Assembly: GCF_000383875.1 (NCBI RefSeq)
Contig: NZ_KB912881.1
Span: 7,793 to 71,792 of the forward strand
Origin: Caldibacillus debilis DSM 16016
GTDB taxonomy: Bacteria > Bacillota > Bacilli > Bacillales > Caldibacillaceae
Length of the DNA: 64,000 nt
Direction: 5' to 3'
Shown one piece after another: positions 42,449 through 52,390 of this stretch. How positions within the stretch are numbered: the first letter of the stretch is position 1; the number at the start of each line of letters is the position of its first letter. Both the position numbers and the translations under genes were made by a program. The notes under the pieces are model-generated. The model ran no database searches and was not told the DNA's origin. It saw nothing but the letters and a program-made list of their open reading frames with translations.

Positions 42449-43591
42449 TCAGCTGAACTCGGCGGGGGGAGAGGGGATGCGCCGAAAATGGTAAAGGATG
42501 GCGTCGGCGATCCTTTCGGAAGCCCGGCCGTCGCCGTATGGATTCCGCGCCTTGGCCATTTTTTCATAGGCCGCCTTGTCGGTGAGCAGTTCCCGGGTCA
42601 TGGCGTAAATCGCATCTTCATCCGTTCCGGCTAGCTTCAACGTCCCGGCCCGGATCCCTTCCGGCCGTTCCGTCGTGTCCCGCAAGACGAGGACGGGGAC
42701 TCCGAGGGAAGGCGCTTCCTCCTGCACGCCGCCGGAATCGGATAAGATCAGGTATGACCTCGCCATGAAATTATGGAAGCCGATGACATCCAACGGCTCG
42801 ATCAAATGGATCCGCGGGTGGCCCCCCAACACCTCATCGGCGATATCCCGGACGGCCGGATTCAGATGGACCGGATAAACGACGTGCACATCACGGTATT
42901 CGTCGGCGATCCGTTTTACCGCCCGGAACATGCGGCGCATCGGTTCCCCCAAATTTTCCCGCCGGTGGGCGGTCAAGAGCAGCAGGCGGCCGCCGCCGAT
43001 TTTTTCGAGAAGCGGATGGGCGTATTCCCGCCTGACGGTCGTCTTCAAGGCGTCGATGGCCGTATTCCCGGTGACAAAGATCGAATCGGCCCGCTTGTTC
43101 TCCTTCAGCAGATTTTCCTTCGCCTTCATCGTCGGGGCGAAGTGGAGATCGGAAAGGACCCCCGTAAGCTGCCGGTTCATCTCTTCCGGATAGGGGGAAT
43201 ACTTGTTCCGCGTGCGCAGGCCCGCTTCCACGTGGCCGATCACCGTCCGGTGATAGAAGGCGGCCAGTGCGGCGACGAAGGTCGTCGTCGTGTCCCCGTG
43301 GACGAGGACGAGATCGGGCTTTTCTTTCTCCATGATGCCATATAGCCCGGAAAGGGCATTCGTCGTAATATCGGCCAAGGTTTGCCGGTCCTTCATGATG
43401 TTCAAATCATAATCGGGCTCGATGGCGAAAATTTCCAGGACCTGGTCAAGCATTTGCCGGTGCTGCGCCGTTACGGCGACGACCGGCCGGAATTGGCCCT
43501 CCCTCTTTTTCAGCTCGTGGACGAGGGGGGCCATCTTGATCGCCTCCGGTCTTGTTCCGAAAACCGTCATCACTTTTATTCGCCGTTCCAT
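42449..43591 (-). CDS. mnaA: UDP-N-acetylglucosamine 2-epimerase (non-hydrolysing)
   Basis: Interconverts UDP-GlcNAc and UDP-ManNAc for wall teichoic acid linkage units and other glycans. 380 residues, GT-B-like fold, with FGTRPEAIKMAPLVHEL at the N-terminus, VHGDTTTTFVAALAAFY, GHVEAGLRTRNKYSPYPEE and SDSGGVQEEAPSLG. The ATG at 43591 has no clear Shine-Dalgarno; an ATG seven codons later is possible. It lies between the atp operon and upp as in Bacillus. Confidence 0.95.
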   Translation of the reverse strand: MERRIKVMTVFGTRPEAIKMAPLVHELKKREGQFRPVVAVTAQHRQMLDQVLEIFAIEPDYDLNIMKDRQTLADITTNALSGLYGIMEKEKPDLVLVHGDTTTTFVAALAAFYHRTVIGHVEAGLRTRNKYSPYPEEMNRQLTGVLSDLHFAPTMKAKENLLKENKRADSIFVTGNTAIDALKTTVRREYAHPLLEKIGGGRLLLLTAHRRENLGEPMRRMFRAVKRIADEYRDVHVVYPVHLNPAVRDIADEVLGGHPRIHLIEPLDVIGFHNFMARSYLILSDSGGVQEEAPSLGVPVLVLRDTTERPEGIRAGTLKLAGTDEDAIYAMTRELLTDKAAYEKMAKARNPYGDGRASERIADAILYHFRRIPSPPAEFS

Positions 43592-43888
43592 CGTAACAGA
43601 GCGATGGAAATCAAGCGGAGCCGGGGCGGCCGCCTAACATGCAGGCGAAAGGCCCGGCCGCCGCAAAACACCCCGCTTCCACCGCTTCCTCCTTTCCCGT
43701 TCATGTCGGACGGCGGGTTGAAGGCCGCCCATCCCGCCAATTTTCGCGCCAAACGGACGTTGAAGACAGCCTCCCGCCCGTTTTCCGCAGCCAAATGGAC
43801 GCCCCTCCGGCTTTTCGCATCGGATTCCTTGCGGAGCCGTTTGCCCCGTTTTCGGACAAATGGGGCCGGCCTTTTGCCGTCAATGCCC
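43592..43888. other. Gap between upp and mnaA
   Basis: About 300 bases with no supported gene. GC-rich sequence with several short inverted repeats but no U-tailed terminator for upp that I can support. Confidence 0.4.
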
Positions 43889-44542
<654 letters not shown>

Positions 44543-44562
44543 TCAATTTTTCCATTCGCTTC

Positions 44563-44591
44563 ATTTTACAAAAAATACGGGCATTCATCAA
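44563..44591 (-). promoter_or_regulatory. Sigma-A promoter of upp
   Basis: On the minus strand TTGATG, a 17-base spacer and TAAAAT, about 45 bases before the upp start. Confidence 0.75.
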
Positions 44592-44761
44592 CCGATTGCG
44601 GGGCTGAAAAAGCAACGGCCGCTTGCGGCCGCAAACCGCAAATTCTCCGGTACACTTTTTCACCGGGCTGAAAAAAAGCCGCCTGCGCCCCGTCTCCCGC
44701 GAAAACCCGAAATCCCGTCATTTTTGCCGGGAAAAGGCTCCCCCCTTTTTTTTCCAAAAAG

Positions 44762-44802
44762 GAAAAAAGAGGATGCCCCTTGGAACTGTCAGGGCATCCT
44801 CC
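44762..44802 (-). terminator. Rho-independent terminator of glyA
   Basis: GAGGATGCCC pairs with GGGCATCCTC around a 12-base loop and is followed on the minus strand by TTTTTTCC, about 150 bases after the glyA stop. Confidence 0.88.
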
Positions 44803-44950
44803 TCCCGTTTCCGGTCCGTGATTCTCTTTTGCGAATGGATGATGTGCCGCTTTGCCTCGCCCGCCCGCCGGGCCTCCGGCCGGATTCCGGACTTCGGGCA
44901 TAATCACCGTTCCCTTCCGAAACCTTTGCTCATGCATTTCAGAGGCCGCT

Positions 44951-46186
44951 TCATTCGTATAAAGGATGTTTTTCCGTCAGATTCCGGACCCGGTTTTTTG
45001 CCTCACGGCGCACCGCCTCATTTTCATGGTCCTTCAATACCGAAGCGATGATTTTTCCCACTTCCTCCATATCTTCCTCGGTAAATCCCCGCGTCGTCAC
45101 CGCCGGCGTCCCGAGGCGGATGCCGCTCGTGACAAAGGGGCTTTCCGGATCGAAGGGGATCGTGTTTTTGTTCACCGTAATCCCGACTTCATCCAGTACC
45201 TTTTCCGCCGTTTTTCCGGTTATGCCGAGGGAGCGCAAATCGACCAGCAGCAAATGGTTGTCGGTGCCGCCGGAAACCAGCCGCAGGCCTTCCCCGGTCA
45301 AGGTTTCGGCCAATCGCTTGGCGTTTGCGACCACCTGTTTCGCGTAAGTTTTAAATTCTTCCCGCATCACTTCCCCGAGGGCGACCGCTTTGGCGGCGAT
45401 CACATGCATAAGGGGACCGCCTTGAATCCCAGGGAAAACGGCTTTGTCGATCGCTTTCGCGTACCGTTCCTTGCACAGGATCATGCCGCCCCTCGGCCCG
45501 CGCAGGGTTTTATGGGTGGTCGTCGTCACAAAGTCCGCGTAGGGGACGGGGCTCGGATGAACGCCGGCCGCCACCAGCCCGGCGATGTGGGCCATGTCGA
45601 CCATCAGATAGGCGCCCGTTTCATCGGCGATCTCCCGCAAAATTTTAAAATCGATAAGGCGGGGATAGGCGCTGGCCCCGGCCACGATCAGTTTCGGTTT
45701 GTGCGCCCGCGCCTTCTTCCTCACGTCTTCGTAATCGATCATTTCCGTTTGCGGATCGACCCCGTAGGCGACGAAGTTGTATTGGATGCCGCTGAAGTTG
45801 ACTGGGCTCCCGTGGGTCAAATGGCCGCCGTGGGACAGATTCATCCCTAAAACCGTGTCGCCCGGCTTCAAGACGGAAAAATAGACCGCCATGTTCGCCT
45901 GGGCGCCGGAATGGGGCTGAACGTTGGCGTGCTCGGCCCCGAATATTCGCTTTGCCCGCTCCCTGGCGATGTCTTCCACGACATCGACGAATTCGCAGCC
46001 GCCGTAATAGCGGCGCGAGGGATATCCTTCCGCGTATTTGTTCGTCAATACGGAACCTTGCGCCTCCATCACCGCCTTCGAGGCAAAATTTTCGGAGGCG
46101 ATCAGCTCAATATGGTCTTGCTGCCTTTTTCTTTCCTGTTCGATCGCTTGAAAAACTTCCGGATCCTGTTCGAATAACGCGCTCAC
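44951..46186 (-). CDS. glyA: Serine hydroxymethyltransferase
   Basis: PLP enzyme making glycine and 5,10-methylene-THF from serine, the main source of one-carbon units. 411 residues from a GTG at 46186 preceded by AAAGGGGG; the longer frame to 46423 is unconserved. The PLP lysine lies in [14 protein letters not shown] near residue 226. [19 protein letters not shown] and [15 protein letters not shown] are also present. Flanked by ywlG and upp as in Bacillus. Confidence 0.97.
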   Translation of the reverse strand: MSALFEQDPEVFQAIEQERKRQQDHIELIASENFASKAVMEAQGSVLTNKYAEGYPSRRYYGGCEFVDVVEDIARERAKRIFGAEHANVQPHSGAQANMAVYFSVLKPGDTVLGMNLSHGGHLTHGSPVNFSGIQYNFVAYGVDPQTEMIDYEDVRKKARAHKPKLIVAGASAYPRLIDFKILREIADETGAYLMVDMAHIAGLVAAGVHPSPVPYADFVTTTTHKTLRGPRGGMILCKERYAKAIDKAVFPGIQGGPLMHVIAAKAVALGEVMREEFKTYAKQVVANAKRLAETLTGEGLRLVSGGTDNHLLLVDLRSLGITGKTAEKVLDEVGITVNKNTIPFDPESPFVTSGIRLGTPAVTTRGFTEEDMEEVGKIIASVLKDHENEAVRREAKNRVRNLTEKHPLYE

Positions 46187-46520
46187 GCTCGATTCCCCCT
46201 TTTTATCGTTTGCCCGGCAAAAAAACGGCCCCGCCGCTTCCTTCCCGGAAACCGCAAAAAAACTCCCGCCCCCGCCGGTGAAAGATCCTTCCGGCGATCG
46301 GCCGCCTTTTCTTCGTATTTTTCTATTTTCGGAGACTTGCCATGTCTCCGTCGTCCTTCGGACGATGCCACGCCTTCGGGACCGCCGTTGCAAAGGCCGG
46401 CCAACTTGCCTTCGGCCTTGCAACCGATGCGGCCATGGCTCCTGCCGGTTTCGGCCGGAATGTCCGCCGCAACAAGGATTTCAGGTCTGGACCGGATAAG
46501 GAAAGTCCCCGAAAACGGGT
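46187..46520 (-). other. Hairpin-rich leader of glyA
   Basis: About 330 bases upstream of glyA without a supported gene. Three hairpins follow each other: GGAGAC with GTCTCC (46331-46349), TCGTCC with GGACGA (46351-46365), and one around AAGGCCG...CGGCCTT (46395-46423) flanked by TTGCAA on both sides. I see no known riboswitch core and no clear PurR box. Confidence 0.45.
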
Positions 46521-47081
46521 TCATTCCCCGGGCCTGCGGTAAACGGCCCGTTCGCCGCCGATCAGCTTCGGCCGAACCTTCGCCAAAGTAACATGGGCGT
46601 GGCCGACCTTGTTCAAGGAAGTGCGCACCGGGACAACGACCGGTTTTAAATGCATGCCGATAAAGGTGTCGCCGATATCGATGCCGAAATCGGCCCGGAT
46701 CGATTCGACCACGACGGGATCACGAAAATGCTCAAAGGCGTAGGCCGCCATGGAGCCCCCCGCCTTCGGGACCGGGACGACGGTCACTTCCTCGAGCCCG
46801 TGCCGCTCCATCACATCCCTTTCGACGACGAGCGCCCGGTTCAAATGTTCGCAGCATTGGTACGCGATGGCGATGCCCGTCGCTTTCGAGAATGCTTCCA
46901 TCCGCTCGAAGATCATCGCCGCGATGTCCAGCGATCCCGATGAGCCGATCTTTTTTCCGGCCACTTCGGAAGTGGAACAGCCGACGACCATGATCTGGTT
47001 CTTCTTGATCTCGATTTGCTGCCGGAACTGATGCAAGATTTCCGCCAATTCCTTCGCCCATTCGTCCACAGGGTAAGCCAA
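46521..47081 (-). CDS. ywlG: YwlG family protein (UPF0340)
   Basis: 186 residues from a TTG at 47081 with GGGTG seven bases before it. The Ser/Gly-rich stretches VGCSTSEVAGKKIGSSGSLD and VPKAGGSMAAYAFEHF, and the end FIGMHLKPVVVPVRTSLNKV, identify the UPF0340/YwlG family. It is placed between rpiB and glyA as in B. subtilis. The biochemical function is unknown. Confidence 0.9.
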   Translation of the reverse strand: MAYPVDEWAKELAEILHQFRQQIEIKKNQIMVVGCSTSEVAGKKIGSSGSLDIAAMIFERMEAFSKATGIAIAYQCCEHLNRALVVERDVMERHGLEEVTVVPVPKAGGSMAAYAFEHFRDPVVVESIRADFGIDIGDTFIGMHLKPVVVPVRTSLNKVGHAHVTLAKVRPKLIGGERAVYRRPGE

Positions 47082-47096
47082 TCGGATTCACCCGCT

Positions 47097-47543
47097 TTAC
47101 AAATTGGTCTCTTCGTATTTGGCGATCTTGTCGATCCGTTTCGCATGCCTGCCGCCGGTAAACGGCGTCGTCAGCCAGACCTTTGCGATTTCGCGGGCAA
47201 GCCCCGGGCCGATAACCCGTTCGCCCATGGCCAAAATGTTGCTGTCGTTATGTTCACGGGTGGCTTTCGCGCTGAAGACGTCGTGGCAAAGGGCGCAGCG
47301 GATGCCCTTTACCTTGTTCGCCGCGATGCTCATGCCGATTCCCGTTCCGCAAATTAAAATGCCCCGGTCAAATTCCCCCTTGGCCACCTTTTCGGCAACG
47401 GGGAAAGCATAATCGGGATAATCGACCGAAGTTTCGCAATTGCAGCCGAAATCTTCGTATTCAATGTTCAATTCTTCGAGCAGTTTTTTGATCTCTTCAC
47501 GGATATGGATGCCCCCGTGATCCGAAGCGATTGCCACTTTCAT
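47097..47543 (-). CDS. rpiB: Ribose-5-phosphate isomerase B
   Basis: Interconverts ribose-5-phosphate and ribulose-5-phosphate. 148 residues from the ATG at 47543, with GGTGAG at a suitable distance; the frame further upstream to 47954 is not protein-like. The LacAB/RpiB fold is shown by ASDHGGIHIREEIKKLL, the catalytic Cys in ILICGTGIGMSIAANKVKG, and REHNDSNILAMGERVIG. Starts the rpiB-ywlG pair (15-base gap). Confidence 0.95.
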   Translation of the reverse strand: MKVAIASDHGGIHIREEIKKLLEELNIEYEDFGCNCETSVDYPDYAFPVAEKVAKGEFDRGILICGTGIGMSIAANKVKGIRCALCHDVFSAKATREHNDSNILAMGERVIGPGLAREIAKVWLTTPFTGGRHAKRIDKIAKYEETNL

Positions 47544-47952
47544 TTCGCTCACCGCTTTCTTTGTGGATTCTGCTTTTATTTTGGCATAAGTTCGAAAAAT
47601 ATACAATTGAAGGAACCCTTCGTTTCGAACGGCCGCGGGACATTGGCTGAAAACGCATTTTATGGGCCTGCGGCCCCGGGCGGAATCCCCATCGTAAAGA
47701 GGCCCGCCCGGCGGCGGCCAAAAAGACCCTCCGGAGACAGATTCCTTCCCTTTTTCCCCCGCGGTGCCAGGCGCCGGAAAAATCCCGGCGGAAATCCGGC
47801 GATGTTTGGCACCGGAAGCCTTGCCGCTTGCCTTTGCCAAGCCGGGGCCCCGGCCGGATGCGACATTCCCGTTCTCCCGGCCGGCGCGGCCCGGGCATAA
47901 TCCGCCGTTTGACAAGGGAAGGGCCCTTAAATGGGCACGGGATGTCCGGCGC
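47544..47952. other. GC-rich gap upstream of rpiB
   Basis: About 400 bases between the chemoreceptor terminator and rpiB. Overlapping open frames on both strands lack ribosome sites. AT-rich bases just upstream of rpiB (47570-47620) may hold its promoter. Confidence 0.4.
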
Positions 47953-47995
47953 AAAAGAAAAACCGGGTTTGATGGACCCGGTTCCCCGTTTTTTT
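47953..47995. terminator. Bidirectional terminator after the chemoreceptor gene
   Basis: AACCGGGT (47961-47968) pairs with ACCCGGTT (47976-47983). The minus strand runs into TTTCTTTTGC, and the plus strand reaches seven T residues after CCCCG. Confidence 0.75.
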
Positions 47996-48129
47996 AATTT
48001 GACAACTTTATCACGCTCGTTAACTTGTTTTCGCCTCAAAAAAATAAACCAAAGCAAAGCTCTTATTTCCAGGGACGCATCGAAAACGGGACGCTGCAAC
48101 GGAAAAAACTTGCGGCGGACCGTCCGCTC

Positions 48130-49419
48130 CTACATTTTAAACTGGACGACCGTCTTCTGCAGTCTTTCCGCTTGTTCCTTCAATTCGGCCGCCATTTTTT
48201 CCACGTTGGCCATGACTTCCGTCTGCCGTTGGGTCGATGCGGCCACCTCCTGGGCCCCCGCGGAAGTTTCCTCGGCAATGGCGGCCACTTCCTGGGATTG
48301 GACGGAAGTGCTTTGGATGCTTTCCATCTGCCTGTCGACCAGCTGGGAAATGGTTTGGACCGATTTTGCCACTTCGTAAATCGTTTCGGCCATTTCCCCC
48401 ATTCTTTCATTGGTCGAGGACCCTTTTTTGGCTTCTTCGTTCGCCTTTTCGACCAGCAGGGAAATCTGTCCGACGACGTTATCCACATCGACTTGCATAT
48501 TTTGAACGAGCTCAGAGATGTCCTGGACGGCTTTGGCGCTTTCATCGGCCAAATTCCGCACTTCATCGGCGACGACAGCGAATCCTTTGCCCTGTTCCCC
48601 CGCCCGGGCCGCTTCAATGGAAGCGTTCAAGGCGAGCAAATTCGTCTGATTGGCGATATCCCCGACGAGCTGAATGATGTGTTCGATTTTTTTCGCGTTT
48701 TCTTCCAGGCGTTTGACCGCCTGCAAAGAAAGCTCGTTCTCTTCGGCCAGGTTTTTGATGCCTTCGACAAGGGAAGTGATGATTTCCTGGCTTTTGTGCA
48801 ACTCATTCAGCATCTCGTTCGAGACTTGCTCGGATTTCTTCGCCTTTTCCTGCACTTCCTTGGCGATTCGGGTCACCTGCTCGATGGCTTCCACCGTCGA
48901 CTGGATCGAATGGGCCGAATTTTCCGCGCCCTGGGAAATTTCGCCGATCGTCTTGGAAATATATTCCGCCGTCTCCGACGCCTTCGTCGCCTCGCTGGAG
49001 ATGGCCAGCACTTTATCGTTGGTCGCCTTCACGTTTTCATTGATGTGGGAGACGATCGACCGGATGTTTCGGATCATCTCGTTGAACGCGATGCCGACGG
49101 ACCGGATCTCGTCATCCTGTTTGGAAACCTTTACATCCGTCCCGATATTTCCGCTTGCGACATGCAGGGCGGCTTCCTCCAAATTTTTTAACGGATTGAT
49201 CAGCAGGCCTGCGGCGATAAAACTCAGGATCCCCGTCCAAATTACGCCCAAAAGCAGCGTGATGATGGCGAAGAAAAACTGGTCGATGGTCCCTTTAAAA
49301 AACATCGGATATAATATGTAAATAAAAAATGCGCTTGTGGAATAGGTGATCAGCGCCAAGATGGTGACGAACAGCACGAGCTTTTTCCGCAGGCCAAAAC
49401 GGTATCTTCTTTTTTCCAC
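48130..49419 (-). CDS. Methyl-accepting chemotaxis protein without an extracellular domain
   Basis: 429 residues from a GTG with GGGGGG five bases upstream. Two membrane helices (about 12-34 and 44-72) are separated by only some ten residues ([11 protein letters not shown]), so there is no room for a ligand domain outside. A HAMP domain follows (about 70-122), then a long coiled-coil signalling domain whose tip reads [18 protein letters not shown]. It should signal to CheW/CheA and sense something in the membrane or cytoplasm. It sits between ywlE and rpiB. Confidence 0.9.
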   Translation of the reverse strand: MEKRRYRFGLRKKLVLFVTILALITYSTSAFFIYILYPMFFKGTIDQFFFAIITLLLGVIWTGILSFIAAGLLINPLKNLEEAALHVASGNIGTDVKVSKQDDEIRSVGIAFNEMIRNIRSIVSHINENVKATNDKVLAISSEATKASETAEYISKTIGEISQGAENSAHSIQSTVEAIEQVTRIAKEVQEKAKKSEQVSNEMLNELHKSQEIITSLVEGIKNLAEENELSLQAVKRLEENAKKIEHIIQLVGDIANQTNLLALNASIEAARAGEQGKGFAVVADEVRNLADESAKAVQDISELVQNMQVDVDNVVGQISLLVEKANEEAKKGSSTNERMGEMAETIYEVAKSVQTISQLVDRQMESIQSTSVQSQEVAAIAEETSAGAQEVAASTQRQTEVMANVEKMAAELKEQAERLQKTVVQFKM

Positions 49420-49435
49420 GATTTTCCCCCCTAAT

Positions 49436-49885
49436 TTATGTATCGTCAGCAGGCAACATTTTTTTCAGGGACAGGCGGATAAATTCTTTTAATACGGAAA
49501 ACGTTTCCCGATACGTTTCCAACGGGCCGCCGTAAGGATCCGGCACGTCTCCCTCTTCTCCCGTGGCATATTCTTTGATGGTGTAGATCTTTTCCTTGGC
49601 ATGGGGGTATTTCCTCACCAATTCCGCCTTATGGGACTTCGTCATCGCCAAGATCAGGTCCGCCCACTCGATTTCCCGCTCGGTTAAAGGTTTGGAAACA
49701 TGGGCGAATTCCATGTCGTTTTCCTTCAATACTTCCCGGGCGTTTTCGGAGATTTCCATTCCCGGCACGGCAAAAATGCCGGCCGATCTCGCCTCGATCC
49801 CCTCGACGCCCATATGGTTCAAAATCGCTTCCGCCATCGGGCTGCGGCACGTGTTGCCCGTACAGACGAACAATACTTTCGCCAT
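49436..49885 (-). CDS. ywlE: Protein-arginine phosphatase YwlE (PtpB)
   Basis: 149 residues of the low-molecular-weight phosphatase fold. The P-loop CTGNTCRS has nucleophile Cys8; Thr12 in place of Ile/Leu is the residue known to give arginine specificity in B. subtilis YwlE. The general-acid Asp lies in [11 protein letters not shown]. It reverses McsB arginine phosphorylation, which marks proteins for ClpCP. GGAGGG upstream of the ATG. It is transcribed with the chemoreceptor 16 bases downstream. Confidence 0.93.
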   Translation of the reverse strand: MAKVLFVCTGNTCRSPMAEAILNHMGVEGIEARSAGIFAVPGMEISENAREVLKENDMEFAHVSKPLTEREIEWADLILAMTKSHKAELVRKYPHAKEKIYTIKEYATGEEGDVPDPYGGPLETYRETFSVLKEFIRLSLKKMLPADDT

Positions 49886-50098
49886 TCCACACCCTCCATT
49901 GTTTTATTATAAGGAAATTTTTCCATGATTGAAATGCGGGAAAAGAAATTTTCCTCATGATCCGCCGTTTCTTCCGGCCGCTTTTCAGGCGGGGAAGGGA
50001 AGGGGGCCGGAAAATTCCGAAAAACCCCGGGAACGGGCCGGCGGATCCCCGGAGCGGACGCCGGCCGGCCGTACTCCTTCGGCGAACAGCGCCCGTCG

Positions 50099-50653
50099 TC
50101 AAGGAAGCAGCAGTTTCAGGCCCAAAAAAAATAAGATGCTTCCCCCGAAGGCCTGGCTGTAATGGCCGAACCAGCCCTTCATCGTCTTCGCGAACAAAAT
50201 GCCCGTCCAGGTGAGGATGCAGGAGAAGAAGCCGAAAAGCAGGACCGCCAATGCCGTTTTCGAACCGAAAAGCCCCAGCGTCAAACCGACGGGCAAACTG
50301 TCCATGCTTACGCTCAAGGCGGACATGATCATCCCGATCCCCTTCGGGAACAGCATCTTTTTTCGCCTGTTCCGTCCGAAACTTCCGAGGAACATCTCCA
50401 GCCCGATCGCGATCAGCAGAACCGCGCAAACTTGGGTGGTGTAAAAGCCGAGCTGATCGGAAAGAAGCCGCCCGGCGAAAATGCCGGCCAACGGAAGGAA
50501 AACGTGAAACATGCCGACGGTCAGGCCGAGGCGGAAAACCTGTTTGATTTTCAACGGAGCCAAACCGAGGCCGAGTCCGACGGAAAAGGCATCCATGCTG
50601 ACGGCAAAGGCCATGATCGATAAGGTGACCAGCTCTTGGATCAAGAATTCCAT
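50099..50653 (-). CDS. mntP: Manganese efflux pump MntP
   Basis: 184 residues from the ATG at 50653, with six hydrophobic segments in two related halves. The Asp-containing repeats are AFAVSMDAFSVGLGLG and ALSVSMDSLPVGLTLG, the DUF204/MntP signature that forms the metal path. It exports Mn(II). In B. subtilis mntP (ywlD) can be controlled by an Mn riboswitch; I see no obvious copy of it here. The frame upstream to 50848 is not conserved. Confidence 0.92.
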   Translation of the reverse strand: MEFLIQELVTLSIMAFAVSMDAFSVGLGLGLAPLKIKQVFRLGLTVGMFHVFLPLAGIFAGRLLSDQLGFYTTQVCAVLLIAIGLEMFLGSFGRNRRKKMLFPKGIGMIMSALSVSMDSLPVGLTLGLFGSKTALAVLLFGFFSCILTWTGILFAKTMKGWFGHYSQAFGGSILFFLGLKLLLP

Positions 50654-51004
50654 TCCCCCCACTCCCCGATGGACAGACCTTATTCCAGCATATGCCCGGA
50701 AGCGGGGGTTTAGAAGGAAAGTTTTCGCTTCTCCTTGAATCTGTCCGCCCGCCGAGCCGCCCATAAGGGAGGCCGGGCGAAAGGGGTTTTTCCGCCGAAA
50801 GGGGGAAGGCCGGTTTGTGCCGGAAAGGGGCTCGGTCGGGACCCGCAAGGGGAAAGCCCCGGCAAAGGGATTTATCGGAAGAAAAAATTTTCTCCCGGAA
50901 GCCGGCAGGCTATCGCCCCGCTTTTCCCATCCGGCGGCCGTTTGCCGTCAAGTCCGAAAAAGGAGCCGCGGATTGCCGCTTTCCGCCCCTTCCGGGACCG
51001 CCGA
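50654..51004. other. GC-rich gap between ywlC and mntP
   Basis: About 350 bases with open frames on both strands but no protein-like sequence and no convincing terminator or riboswitch that I can recognise. Confidence 0.4.
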
Positions 51005-52054
51005 TCATCCTTCCCGGATCACCTTGCCCCCCGCCGCTTTGAAGAGCCGGTTCATAACGGCGGCACCGATTCCTTCTTCCTCGAAGGTTTCGGCGAAGAT
51101 CACATCCACCCCTTCTTCGTCAAAATATCGCAGGCAATCGTACAGCCGCCGGGCCACGGTCGCCAAATCCGCCCGCCTGCCGCAGAGAGCGGCGGCGTCC
51201 GCTTCGTAAAAACCGTTCCGCTCCTCCGTCGTTAAGACCCCCACCCGTTTCCCCAAGGACCGCTCCTTTTTGATCAACCCTTGGATGTATTCCTTGCTGC
51301 CTTCGACGAGATAAAGGGGAGCCCGGGGGGCATAATGGGTGTACTTCATCCCCGGAGACCGGGGCGCCTTTTCTCCCTCCGGGGAAAAATTCGAACCGCT
51401 CCGGACCGGGCCGATGACCTCCTCGATCTTCTCCTTGGAGATGCCGCCGGGCCTTAAGATGGCGGGAAGATCCAAGGTGCAGTCAATGACCGTCGATTCG
51501 ACGCCGACCCCCGTTTCCCCGCCGTCGACGATTCCGGCGATTTTTCCTTCGAGATCCATCAGGACGTGTTCCGCCTTCGTCGGGCTCGGTTTCCCGGAGC
51601 GATTGGCGCTCGGGGCGGCAATCGGAAGCCCGCTCGCCCGGATGAGGGCAAGGGCGACCGGATGATCCGGCATGCGCACGGCCACCGTCGGCAAACCGGC
51701 GGTGGCCGCCTCCGACAAAACCCCTTTCCTTTTTTGAAAAACGACCGTCAGCGGTCCCGGCCAAAATGTTTTCATTAATTTTTCCGCTTTGGCGGGCACC
51801 TTTTCCACATATTTTTCAAGTTCGGACAGGCTGCTGATATGGATGATGAGCGGATTGTCCGAGGGCCTTCCCTTCGCCGCGTAAATTTTGCCCACGGCGC
51901 CGTCGTCGCAGGCATTGGCCCCCAATCCGTAAACCGTTTCCGTCGGGAAGGCCACCAGCTCATTTTGCTGCAGCAAGCGGGCCGCTTCCCGGATGGCTGG
52001 ATGCCCGGCCAAGTTTTCCACAGATTTATCCACTTTCCATCGTTTCGTTTCCAT
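51005..52054 (-). CDS. ywlC: Threonylcarbamoyl-AMP synthase (Sua5/YwlC)
   Basis: Makes the L-threonylcarbamoyl-AMP used for t6A37 modification of ANN-decoding tRNAs. 349 residues, the long Sua5 form: an N-terminal YrdC domain (about 20-215) with FPTETVYGLGANA, KGRPSDNPLIIHI and IAAPSANRSGKPSPT, and a C-terminal Sua5 domain starting near PGMKYTHYAPRAPL. The ATG at 52054 has AAGGAG eight bases upstream. DnaA-box-like sequences overlap its first codons and extend upstream. Confidence 0.95.
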   Translation of the reverse strand: METKRWKVDKSVENLAGHPAIREAARLLQQNELVAFPTETVYGLGANACDDGAVGKIYAAKGRPSDNPLIIHISSLSELEKYVEKVPAKAEKLMKTFWPGPLTVVFQKRKGVLSEAATAGLPTVAVRMPDHPVALALIRASGLPIAAPSANRSGKPSPTKAEHVLMDLEGKIAGIVDGGETGVGVESTVIDCTLDLPAILRPGGISKEKIEEVIGPVRSGSNFSPEGEKAPRSPGMKYTHYAPRAPLYLVEGSKEYIQGLIKKERSLGKRVGVLTTEERNGFYEADAAALCGRRADLATVARRLYDCLRYFDEEGVDVIFAETFEEEGIGAAVMNRLFKAAGGKVIREG

Positions 52055-52241
52055 CCTTCGGTCTCCTTCTGAAGCTTCGCTGAAAATGCCTTTTATATTA
52101 GAAATTATAAGCCTTTTTTCGGGGAATGGAAAATCCGGCCCGCCTTGAAAGGAAAAGGAATTGTCCACAATATGTGGATATATTTGCAAATTTTGTGCAT
52201 AACTCTGTGGATAATTGCCGTTCCGGGAAGATTTATCCACA
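52014..52241. promoter_or_regulatory. Cluster of DnaA-box-like sequences (ywlC-spoIIR)
   Basis: Two exact TTATCCACA boxes lie at 52233-52241 and, on the other strand, 52206-52214. One-mismatch boxes are at 52161-52169 (TTGTCCACA), 52173-52181 (minus), 52014-52022 (TTTTCCACA) and 52026-52034 (TTATCCACT). Six sites in 230 bases, most of them between two divergent genes. I recall the ywlC region as one of the DnaA-box clusters bound by DnaA in B. subtilis, so this may be a conserved replication-control or DnaA-regulatory site. Confidence 0.7.
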
Positions 52242-52336
52242 AAACCCCCGCTTTCCCGCAACGGTTATCCCTGTTTACGAAAAGGGAAAAGCGCTCATCC
52301 CTATCCCCGTTCCTCCCCGGAAACCGGAATTTCAAT

Positions 52337-52365
52337 GTATAAGATTGATAGATTTTGTTCATAAT
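52337..52365 (+). promoter_or_regulatory. Sigma-F-type promoter of spoIIR
   Basis: GTATA, 15 bases, then GTTCATAAT, about 25 bases before the spoIIR ATG. It fits the sigma-F pattern except for T at the second -10 position, the same deviation as the spoIIQ promoter. Confidence 0.7.
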
Positions 52366-52390
52366 GGGTGACGGAAGGGAGAGGAAGCGT

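Noticed and set aside
48025-49191. A 388-codon plus-strand frame opposite the chemoreceptor
   Set aside because: Phe/Leu/His/Asp-rich shadow of the coiled-coil gene, with no start signal.
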